Source: Cruorifilaria tuberocauda (Eukaryota; Nematoda; Chromadorea; Rhabditida; Onchocercidae). Taken from it: a stretch of DNA of 64,000 bases. Position numbers and translations under genes: made by a program. How positions within the stretch are numbered: the first letter of the stretch is position 1; the number at the start of each line of letters is the position of its first letter. A model generated the notes under the pieces. It did not search any database. It had not been told where the DNA came from and saw nothing but the letters and a program-made list of their open reading frames with translations. Shown in pieces: positions 55,201 through 64,000 of the stretch. Location of the stretch: NCBI GenBank assembly GCA_013365365.1, contig JABVXU010000308.1, positions 1-64,000 on the forward strand, given 5' to 3'.

Positions 55201-56569
55201 CAGGCTTTAGAACTATTTTTATAATGTGATTTGATTCTTGTCTTTTCTCTTACTTCAGGCTTTAGAACTATTTTTGAGATGGAATGTTTCCATTTTTCTT
55301 TATGGATTCTTTATGATTTGTTATTATTATTATCGTTAATATAATTATATATTTCTGAATTTGCAAATTATTAAAAATGGACGGGTCATTAGAGTATCTG
55401 CTGACATTAACAAAAGATCCGTCTAATAAATGTTCCCCAACCAGGTGTTTCTATTGAAGCCAGTACATGTTATATTTGGTAAATAAATTATCGTGATTAG
55501 TGATTTAGATATCGTTGATAGTTTTAGGATAATAGTAATTTTCATTCCTTTATTCAGGTTCCGGATATTAATCGATCATTGGCCTCACCATGTTCACCTC
55601 CCGATCAACGTAGGATACCTCAGTCAACGCTTGATAACAAGCTACTTCCAACTCCACCCGCCTATACACCTTCCCCATTAAATGCTGCTGCAGCAGCTGC
55701 TATTGCAACTGGAAATCTTCCGGCAGCTATTGCTGCTGCAGCTGCTGCACAAACTGCAAATCCATTTCTCCTTGCTGCAGCACTGGGATTACAGCAGCAA
55801 CAAAATGCATCATCGCCACTTCCATGGATTAGTAATACACCGTCATTCACCGCAATGTTACCGTATCTTCAACATTTGCAGGCTCAGGTGCAGCAGCAAG
55901 CACAAGCACAGGTAATTATTGTACGATAGTGCTGTAGTTTTATTTCACTTGATCTATGATTTTATCATTTCGTTTCTCCAAATTCTTATCATATGAATGT
56001 TATCGTTTTCACCGCTTTAGGTAGCATTAGCACAGCAAATAGCAGTACAGCAAGCTGCAAATCTGCAACAACAATTCAAAACGGTTGCAGCAGCTGCAGC
56101 TGCAGCACATAATTCACTATTTACTCAACAACAGCAGCAACAACTGCAACAGCAACAACAACAACAACAGCAGCAGCAGCAGCAGCAGTCACAATGGTTA
56201 TCTCCTCCACCATCTGTTCCTCCTCAAACATCCACTGTAAGGCAAACAACAACATGTCCATCACCGTTATTTCCAGCAGGTGCTGAATCGACGTCCTCTC
56301 TATTGGAGCTTACGGAATCAAGTCCACGACTTCATCCTGAACCACAACCACCTTCACCTCCACCATCATCTACTTCATCCTTTAACAGTGATGAGAAGCA
56401 GCAACATTTACAGCAACAACAGCAACAGCAACAGCAGCAGCAGCAGCAGCAGTTTCTGTTCGATGAAGATCTTATGATTGATTCGTTGATGGAGGAACGA
56501 AAAGATTTATCGGAAAAAGAAAGCATCGCTGTGGCTGTTTTAGCTGGTATGGCTGCATGCCAACGATAG
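37233..56569 (+). CDS. TALE-class homeodomain transcription factor with poly-Ala/poly-Gln tail
   Basis: Exons 37233-37352, 38815-38919, 41955-42141, 54977-55125, 55558-55911 and 56021-56569 (TAG), in phase, give 487 aa. The homeodomain spans about residues 29-91: DAWLAMHGDNLYP, EEKERLAKDMSMTYIQ, then WFANRRRKQTKRR in helix 3. The three extra residues between helices 1 and 2 and the YP pair define the TALE class; Ala at homeodomain position 50 is as in Iroquois/Mohawk proteins, but the rest differs and I do not assign a subfamily. The product should be a nuclear DNA-binding regulator. Exon 4 is charged (IEIGQKKKSEMVV). Exon 5 has SPCSPP, PTPPAYTPSP and three poly-Ala runs; exon 6 has two Gln runs of about 14, written in mixed CAA/CAG codons, then an acidic end FLFDEDLMIDSLMEE. 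Start: TAA lies directly before this ATG in frame, and an acceptor ends at about 37170. Introns of 1.5, 3.0 and 12.8 kb are large for a nematode. Confidence 0.9.
37560..37584. repeat. GAT trinucleotide repeat
   Basis: Eight successive GAT/ATG units in the first intron of the homeobox gene. Confidence 0.95.
38227..38280. repeat. Polypurine GAAA tract
   Basis: AAAGAAAGAAG-type purine run on the plus strand in the first intron of the homeobox gene, about 50 bases almost without pyrimidines. Confidence 0.9.
38920..41954. other. Second intron of the homeobox gene (3.0 kb)
   Basis: Interrupts the homeodomain just before the recognition helix. It holds a 30-bp duplication at 40002, GA-rich runs at about 40696, and no further exon that I can support. 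Confidence 0.8.
40002..40063. repeat. 30-bp tandem duplication
   Basis: TTTAAATTGGATTATAGATA followed by GCTATTAAGG occurs at 40002 and again at 40032. Confidence 0.95.
42976..43024. repeat. CT and TA microsatellites
   Basis: A CT run at 42976-42990 and a TA run at about 43010-43024, separated by unique sequence. Confidence 0.92.
53206..53256. repeat. TG / GTGTAT repeat
   Basis: Alternating GTGTAT and pure TG units with purine-pyrimidine alternation through the run. Confidence 0.93.
54029..54046. promoter_or_regulatory. 18-bp perfect palindrome TTGTGGTAATTACCACAA
   Basis: Perfect inverted repeat in the last kilobase of the big homeobox intron. The arms are TGTGGT/ACCACA, the RUNX-type core, and the centre is TAATTA, a homeodomain-type core. 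Factor binding is inferred from motif resemblance only. Confidence 0.4.
55164..55276. repeat. 55-bp tandem duplication in intron
   Basis: TTATAATGTGATTTGATTCT and the following 35 bases occur twice (from 55164 and 55219). Each copy contains CTTACTTCAG, a good decoy 3' splice site, downstream of exon 4 of the homeobox gene. Confidence 0.95.
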
Positions 56570-59500
56570 ATAGAATTGTATTTCATGCTTCATTTGTTAT
56601 CATTTTTAACTATCCGAGATATCGATATAAATTGGCCACAAAACTATTTTAACACATTTAAAAATCAATTTTTGTATTTGGTGATTTTTTTTATCATTGA
56701 AATTTTATAAGGATATTACACAAGGCTAAAAATTTTTCCATAATTTCAAATGATATCAAATTTCAATGACGTTATTGAATTATTTTATGGGTCGTGTTGA
56801 AATTTCAGATATTATTAATTTTGAACTGTTTTCTTTTTCTCTATAAAAATATTTTTCAATTGTATTCCAGTCATCAATACTAAGGCTATACGCTTTTGTT
56901 TCTCAAATTCTCAATGTTAGCTGCTTCTGTATATAAAATCATTAAACAGGAAATATTATGAATTAAACATTAAACAGGAAATATTATGATATTAGGAATG
57001 AAAAAGTGATGAGTGAGAGTATATACTGATGATTGATGTATGTGTGTGTTTTTGATATAACACTTTTTTACTGTCTACCTTAGCTTTTTATTGTTTGATT
57101 GTTTTACTGATTGATCTTTAATATCAAGAAACGGTTTAATTACATTTTTCATTTTTTCGTTTTTGAATGAATTCTTGTTTCTCATCATTTTCTTTTTTCT
57201 CTTTTTGCTTCGTAGCATTTTAAATGCTTGAAAAAAAAAAATGGTGCATAAGCGGCAACGTCTGTACATATTATATTAGTAGCCGTTTTACGTTGGTTTC
57301 GGGTTTTTTCTCTCATTTTTTTTTTCTCTCTCGTTTTCTACTTTTATATTATCATTCATTTATTTTGCATTCATATACATTCATGATTGCACGATATGAA
57401 GGAATTATTTAGGGATTGAAAATAAAGGAAAAGGTAATAAAAATCCTAGATCAGATTATTATTGAATGAATGAATTTAGCAAATATTACGAATAATATTT
57501 TGTTGAGATATGATTGGCTAAAATTGTCATTTATACAGATTATAAATTGGAAAAAATGATTTTAAAAGTAGTTTTGAATTTTGATATTTGATTTGGTTTT
57601 TTCTTGCAATAGAAGAGGAAGAGGTATTATGAGATTGTGTTTAGGTGTTTTTTTTACCGCTTGAAAAATTCTGGATTTAAAGAGGGTAGAGGAGAGGAGG
57701 AATGAAAATTGGAAGTTTTTATTGTGATTTAATCTAAACAAGAGAAAGAGATAGAGGGATAGAGAGAGGGAAAGGTTATTGAAATAGATATTTTATCTCA
57801 GATTTATGCGGAAAAATGTCATTGTCATTTTCAATAATTGGAAAAAGAAGCAATTTAAAAAATTTGATAATTTGTGGGAACAAAATAATTTACGAAGTGC
57901 AAAAAGAGAAGAATAACAAAAGAGCTATTTCAGAGGATTGATGAGGGAATTTCATTTTTAAATTTATTTGTTAAAAAAAAAAGGAGTAAAAAAAATACGA
58001 AAGGACAAAATAAGAGCAGATATTGTTTTTTTATTACATTGTTTGATGCTTTTTTTCTTTGTTTTTTCTTTTGCTATATTTAGCAATTCATATATTTGAA
58101 TGCGGAAAAAAGAGGAAAAAAAAAATTGTGAATTTAAATTTGTTGTAATGATGATTTCTCCATGTGACTGTTCTCTTTATTTTTTTTTCTGTTATATTTT
58201 TTTAATACGGTGTTCCAGATTTCTCCTTCTTTGTGGAATTTTTTTTTTCTTCGAAAATTTTGAACTGTTCAACTTTTTTTTTCTTCCGCAATTATGTGAA
58301 ATATAAAATTTGAAAGTACTACTACATTTGTTATGTACATAACACATATATATTCATATATATATATAAAATACAGTAAAAGAAAAAACGAGAAAAATGA
58401 TATATTTGAAATATTGATTGTTATATCAAAATGAGCAAAATATGTATTTAATGAAAAGTTCACGTGTTTTTTGCGTAGGTAATATTAGGAATACAAAAAG
58501 TTCACATGTTTTTTTGCATAAATAATATTAGGAAAATTCAATAGATGATATCTAGGATGTGATGAAATAATCTACATGATACTATTTATCATAGGATTTG
58601 ATAAAATAATTGTTGGGAAAAAAAAAAAAGAACAATGAATGATCAATGAAATTAATTTTATGATGAAAGATTTTATCGAGAATTTTTTTCTTTGATCTCT
58701 AGTATTCCATTTTTGATTTTATTTATCATGATATTTCAAATATGAAATTGTAAAATTAATTGTCGATAAGTTATCATTTTTAATTTGATTAAAACTTATT
58801 TAATAAAGATTACAGCTACAGCGATTTATTTTATTGTGATAAATATAATGATAAAGATAGTGGTTATAGGTGATGAAATAAGAATAACGATAAAATATTG
58901 TTTCAAGAGTATATACATATGTATTGAAGTTTTGAAGTAGTATCAGAGGGGAGAGTAATCGTCAGTATCAGGAGAAAAGAGAAGCTGCTGTTAGTATCGG
59001 GAGATAGAGTAATCGTTTAGTACCAGGAGAAAGTAATCAGGATCCTACTTAAAGTACACTAATAATTGTTTCTGAGCGCAGTTTTTTTTTTTTTCTGGAT
59101 AAGTAAGTACTTGCTTCCAAATAGCAATAACAGTTGTTCAGTATTTCACAATATTTAATGCCGGATTCATTATCCGGTTCGTTATTTCCGGTTTTCGTAA
59201 GCATCCATCTATCCATTTATTCTAATTTTTTCCAATTAAAATTTGTTAAGCATTCTAGCATTAGATGAAAGTTACAGATTATATATAAGGCATTAATTAT
59301 CATATCATGAAATCAGCACTATTCATCAATAAACTCAGTTCTGTTAAAAAAAATAGGTGAATTAAAATATAATCTAAATTAATTAAACCATCAAGAAGTA
59401 GGATAAAGCTGTAATTATTGTTTAGTGATAATGATTAGTGATAATCATCATATCTTGATTAATTTGATAAAATTTCCTTTCCTGATTAATCTGATAAAAT

Positions 59501-59671
59501 TTAGTAGGAATTTGTTAAATAAATTATCAATGGAAGAATTTTATAGTGATAATGAAAGGAGTAAAAAGAAACTGTAATCTATCTATCTCCCAAAAAGTAT
59601 CTGATAACAGTATGAAAAGTGATAACGTCTGATAACAGTTTTTACTCTCGGAACATTCTATTCTACTTCCA
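56570..59671. other. Intergenic, homeobox gene 3' end to next gene
   Basis: The left part should hold the homeobox 3' UTR. The rest is low-complexity A/T and purine tracts (57720-58130), a short TTCAC[AG]TGTTTTTTGC duplication at about 58458-58520, and degenerate GTATCAGGAGA repeats at 58938-59040. No exon is supportable. Confidence 0.6.
59420..59640. promoter_or_regulatory. Cluster of TGATAA (GATA-factor type) sites
   Basis: TGATAA or its complement TTATCA occurs at 59426, 59439, 59465, 59492, 59524, 59547, 59602, 59620 and 59630, nine times in about 210 bases, three of them as CTGATAA. They lie directly upstream of the acceptor and ATG of the next gene. In C. elegans CTGATAA is the site of the intestinal ELT-2/ELT-7 factors; use here is inference. 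Confidence 0.5.
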
Positions 59672-59672
59672 G
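59663..59672 (+). promoter_or_regulatory. Probable spliced-leader acceptor of the last gene
   Basis: TTCTACTTCCAG ends at 59672, 24 bases before the ATG at 59697. Confidence 0.55.
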
Positions 59673-59696
59673 AGGTCAACGGTCATCCATTATCAT

Positions 59697-60698
59697 ATGG
59701 CTACAATAATACCAGGTGAAGCATCAGAAACCGATGATGATGAGAATGATTGTAATGAAAGTAGCAAAAAAGAAGATGCTAATTCGGTTCAACAAAATAA
59801 TGAAGAATTGAGGTTTGGCATTTTTACTTTTCCACTTTTCTTCATAACTAACTAACTAACCTTTTAAAAAGGTTAAAAAAAGTGAAAGTTAAGATTTGTC
59901 TGTGATTTTGCTATGAAAAAAATCAAAAAATAAATTGATATAGGATATTAAATTAATCAATCATTTCAAGTTTATATTCAAAGCACTAAATTAGTTTTTA
60001 ATTAATTTTTTAGGAAAAAAATTGGGAAATAAATTGGAAAAAAAATATTAAATTAACTATTTCAGGTCTATATTTAAAATAATAGATTTTTAATTATTAA
60101 TAAAGTAAAGTTTTGAAAAGTTTTCTCATTTTATGTAAAATAGAAATAAAAATTTTTTAATTTTACATAATTAATTTATATATATAATTAAGTATATAGC
60201 AATAATTGAATAATCATAAAAAATATTTATATTTGTAAAAAATTTTATGTAATTTCACTATTAACTGATTTTATTATTTGTTGGATCATGGATTTTTAAA
60301 CTGTTGAATTTAATATTATTCTATTAAAATATTTTTCATTAAAATTATAAAGTTAAAATTAAAGTTATGTTAAAGTTAATGTTATAATTCAAATATTATT
60401 TTATTAAATATCAATGATATGATAAGAATTAAAATTGTTAAGAATTAGTGTAATAATTTTTTTAACTGTAATTTTTTAATAGTTATAATTTTTGATAAAA
60501 ATTTCATTTTCTAGGATGTGGAATTTAAATGAAGCACAACAACGATCATGGAGTTTACACGTTGATGAGAAATTGGAGGAACGTTGGCGATCACTTGGTT
60601 ACAATACACTAAAGCTTGCTAAACGTCAATCACTTACGCAACGTAAACAATTTGAAAATTTAAAACAGAATTTATCCAATACACAATATGCTTTACAG
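59697..60698 (+). CDS. Unrecognised charged, probably coiled-coil protein, 5' part (two exons)
   Basis: Exons 59697-59812 and 60515-60698 join in phase (AG|G gives Arg) and encode 100 residues; the second ends at a codon border before GTATTA, so more exons follow. The first exon is acidic and polar (ETDDDENDCNESSKKEDAN). The second reads as a long amphipathic, Gln/Arg/Leu-rich helix (NEAQQRSWSLHVDEKLEERW, then AKRQSLTQRKQFENLKQNLS), which suggests a coiled coil. I do not recognise the family. The ATG is chosen for the acceptor 24 bases upstream; the frame is open to 59619, so a longer N terminus cannot be fully excluded. A dense TGATAA cluster sits just upstream. Confidence 0.7.
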
Positions 60699-61828
60699 GT
60701 ATTATTTCAATTTATTTCAATGATATAATAAGATAATGATAAGATAGATAGATAAGGATTAAGTGGTTAATAAAATTTTGAAATGATATTAATCGTTTTC
60801 TTTTTTTGAAAATTTACAAATTATTGTTAAAGTAATACAAATTATTGTTAAGGTAATGTTAAAGTAATACAAATTATTGTCAAAGTAATAATTGAAATAT
60901 TTTAATTGAAAGCTTTAACGAAGCTAAGTACTTTAAATAGTAAGCTAATTAAATATTAATGAAATATACAATTTACATAATGTCCTGAAACATTTACCTT
61001 AGGTCTCGATATTCCTTGTTATTATCAACTCTTGTTATATCTATATTATTATAATCATATCTTATCACTATATCATTATAAAATGAGCAAATTTCAGAAA
61101 AGAGAGAATTATAAAAAAAAGAAAAAAACAGAAATTTAATCGTCAATTTTCATGATGCTTTAAAATCGATATGAAATTTTGAAATTTAGCTAATGCTAGC
61201 AGTACCGTTATTATCATAAAATTTACAATTTACTAAAAAATCGAAAAATTTTATATTTTTTACTTTTTAAAAAAAATTTATCATTTTTATCAATTCAACT
61301 TTTCATTGTTTGCAACAATCATTTCTTATCATTTCCTAAAATATTACCTGTCTTTTCCATTATTTATACTTGCTTTTTTTTTCACCTGAAATGATTTTAA
61401 ATTTCAAAATTTCACATTTTAAAATTAATCAGTTTTGTTTTATGATAGCATTACTTATATTTGAATATTTGTTGTTTCATTAAGATTAATAATTTTTAGA
61501 TTTGTAATTGAAAATATTCTTATCACCGAATAGAATATTTCAGTAATAATTAAATATGAAATATGAATAGATTAATCATTTCGTATTAAATTATTATTTT
61601 ATTTATTATTTAAGTTATTATTATATTACTTAAAGCATTTTAAAGTATTTTTTAAAGTTAAGAATCCAATTGTGATAAATTTTTGTTTTATATATAAACA
61701 AACATTTTAAAATCTTTTTCTAGCATGAATTATTATTGTTTATTCAATTTATTTGTTTATTTAATGAGGAGAGGAAGAAAAAAGCATGAGAGAAGAAGAA
61801 GCTCAAGTCTCAATTAGCTACCTCTTTT

Positions 61829-61833
61829 CTTCT

Positions 61834-61864
<31 letters not shown>

Positions 61865-61866
61865 AT
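61829..61866. repeat. CT microsatellite
   Basis: CT run with one G interruption, in a wider polypyrimidine stretch (61820-61890). Confidence 0.94.
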
Positions 61867-62011
61867 GTCTTTCCTTCCCTTTCTCTCCATCATAATTATG
61901 CAACTGAAAAATTCTTTTGTTTTTTCATTATATTTATGGCTTTATTGAATCTGATAATTTTATAATGTTCAACTATTTTGTTGATAATAAACAATTTTGA
62001 TGGCATTGATT

Positions 62012-62101
62012 GATTTGATATCATTGATTATCAATTTTTGATTATGAAACATCACAGATTTGATATCATTGATTATCAATTTTTGATTATGAAACATCAC
62101 A
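62012..62101. repeat. 45-bp tandem duplication
   Basis: GATTTGATATCATTGATTAT and the following bases, to AACATCACA, occur at 62012 and 62057. Each unit includes TTGATATCATTGATTATCAA, rich in inverted TGAT/ATCA words. Confidence 0.95.
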
Positions 62102-63978
62102 ACGTTAGTGATATTTGATAAAATGATAAGAAAAAAAAAATCTTTTCTCATTCATTATTTCCTCATAACTTTTCATTAATTTAATTTAATTTATTTTATT
62201 CTATTTATCATTTATTTAATTTATTAATTATCTGTTAATTATTTAATCTATTAATTATTAATCAAAATTTTTATTTATTTAAATTTCTTATTTCACTCAA
62301 ATATCAATTATTTATTCGATGAAAGAAAAAAACAAAAACAATTCGCAGTTTGCATGAAATTTTATAAAATGCTATTTTTTTAAACTTCAATAATTCGTCG
62401 TTTTCTTTTTTTGCTATCAATCATGAATGAATGGAATAATTAATACATATAATAATTAATTAAACAATTAGTACGATAATTAATTAATGAATGATGATGA
62501 AAATGAGTTGAAAGAAGAAAATGAATTCTGTTAAATTGGATATTTCTGAGAGAAATGGAAATGTGAGTAAAATAAAAAAAAAAAAGCGTACGAGGGTGAA
62601 ACAGATGTGTTGTTTCTTTCTATTTACATTTAAATCATTCATTCGTTTTTTTTTCTCTTCGTATAATTAATTTTGTTATTTATACAGCTAATTTAAAATT
62701 TTTCTTTAGCTAATTTTAATTTTACTAATTTACAAATTAATTTTGCTCTTTCCATGAGACTAAGAATAATATTAATTAAAGAATAATATTAAGTCTTATG
62801 GCAATTTTGCTATTTCCATAAGACTAAGAAAAATTATTGAATTCATTTTAATTCAATTCAATCTTATAAATATCTAACAATAATAATACTATCTGAGAAA
62901 AATTATTGGAAATCGATTTATTTGACACTATTCGTTTCATTTCAATTTTATAATTTTTAGTATAATTTAAAAAAGTTCAAAAGGTCCAAAAAAAAATTAA
63001 AAAGTAAAATATTTTTATATTTTGCTTTTCTCTCTTTTTTTCCGTTCAAGTTTTTTCTCGCTAAATTTTGAAAAATAGCGGAAAAATTTTTTACTGATAA
63101 AAGTTTTTTCTTGATAATTTTTTCATAGCTTTAATATCGTTTTTTATTTTATTGATTGGTTTTTATTAATTGTTATTGTTGATTACTATTAATTAATTAT
63201 TGATTTTTATTATTTATTAACTATTAATTTTAGTATTAAGTATTTATTAATTAAGTATTTTGTAATTAAGTAAATTAAGTATTTGTTAAGTTTTAACTTT
63301 CTGAATTCATTCTGAACTAAGCTTCATCTAATTTAAAAATATACATAGCTTTTTGTTTAAATAAAAACGAAATGTTTTTCTATCGTATTCTTATTTTAAT
63401 TTAAATTTTTAATTTTTAATTTTAATACCACATTCTTATTGATTCAATGCTATTCAACAAATTGTATAAGTTAATAAAATATATATATTTCCTTTTTTTG
63501 TTATCATTCAAAATTTTTCAAATAAAATTTTTATGAGAATTTGATTTTTGATTACCTCATTTAAATACTTGAATTTTCGAAAATTTAAATTCTAAAAATG
63601 AATCTTTACAAACTTGAAAGCGATCATTCTAATTCTTTTTTCATTTATTAAATATTATATTTTATATTTATTTATTAAGTACTATATTTAATATTTAAGT
63701 ATTAAATATATTGAAATGCAATAAGATATATATCCTTTCATTGAGGCTATTCATCATTTCTTCAACTCTTCTCAACTTATCTGATCGGATCATTTTACAT
63801 CAAATATAAAAGGTCAAAAGGTCAGATGTCGGATAATCCATTTTATTGAATAGGGAATTAATCTTTTAAAAATGAATATTGAATTATCTTCAATTTATGA
63901 TAATTATCATTAGCATACTTCATATGATCAAGCAACATTTGTACCTCCGTAAATTTTTTCCTCTTTTACTGTATTATC

Positions 63979-64000
63979 CTCTCTCTCTCTCTCTCTCTCT
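63979..64000. repeat. CT microsatellite at the window edge
   Basis: Eleven CT units that run to the last base, so the true length is unknown. Confidence 0.95.

Larger units (their letters stand above)
60699..64000. other. Probable long intron of the last gene
   Basis: Very AT-rich sequence to the end of the window, with a short repeat of AAATTATTGTTAAAGTAATA at about 60823-60890, a 45-bp duplication at 62012 and two CT runs. I see no further exon of the gene that begins at 59697, so this is most simply its second intron. Confidence 0.5.

Noticed and set aside
55662..56586. Minus-strand and alternate-frame poly-Cys, poly-Ala, poly-Leu and poly-Ser open frames
   Set aside because: Shadows of the Ala/Gln repeats of the homeobox exons; the coding frame is fixed by splice phase and the stop.

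Overview
The window looks like nuclear DNA of an AT-rich nematode, most probably a spirurid or filarial worm. Genes are split into short exons with GT/AG introns, 3' splice sites are of the worm type (T-rich followed by TTTCAG). Five of the six genes whose start is visible on spliced-leader-like grounds have a TTTCAG-like acceptor 2 to 25 bases before the ATG, as expected for spliced-leader trans-splicing. The protein relatives are animal genes, several with nematode-like reductions. The species call is inference; no ribosomal or mitochondrial marker is present. I see no bacterial, viral or transposon coding sequence.

Left part (1-10.6 kb): the 3' exons of an unrecognised gene (778-2013, +), a minus-strand ATP synthase inhibitor IF1 gene (4516-5562) and a very short SECIS-binding protein 2 gene (7515-10566, +). 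The spaces and introns here are filled with many unrelated minisatellites (units of 76, 31, about 31, 52-53, 69 and 28 bases).

Middle (11.7-25.4 kb): three complete plus-strand membrane or lipid-trafficking genes lie head to tail: an acyl-protein thioesterase of the LYPLA family (11772-14082, 219 aa), a TM9SF4 nonaspanin (14762-19489, 624 aa) and a DNAJC22/Wurst-like multi-pass membrane protein (21246-25344, 345 aa) whose C-terminal J domain has lost the HPD motif. Splice phases agree at every junction of these models.

Right part (25.4-64 kb): about 12 kb without a recognisable gene, holding microsatellites and one CpG-rich patch (33889-34033), leads into a TALE-class homeobox gene spread over 19 kb (37233-56569, 487 aa) with a 12.8-kb intron and a long poly-Ala/poly-Gln tail. 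Then follow 3 kb of low-complexity DNA ending in a dense TGATAA (GATA-factor type) cluster, and the first two exons of an unrecognised charged, probably coiled-coil protein (59697-60698) whose rest I could not find before the window ends.

Functional links between neighbours are limited. The thioesterase, the nonaspanin and the DNAJC22-like protein all act on membranes, but the gaps between them (0.7 and 1.8 kb) are long for a nematode operon, and each downstream gene has its own acceptor just before the ATG.
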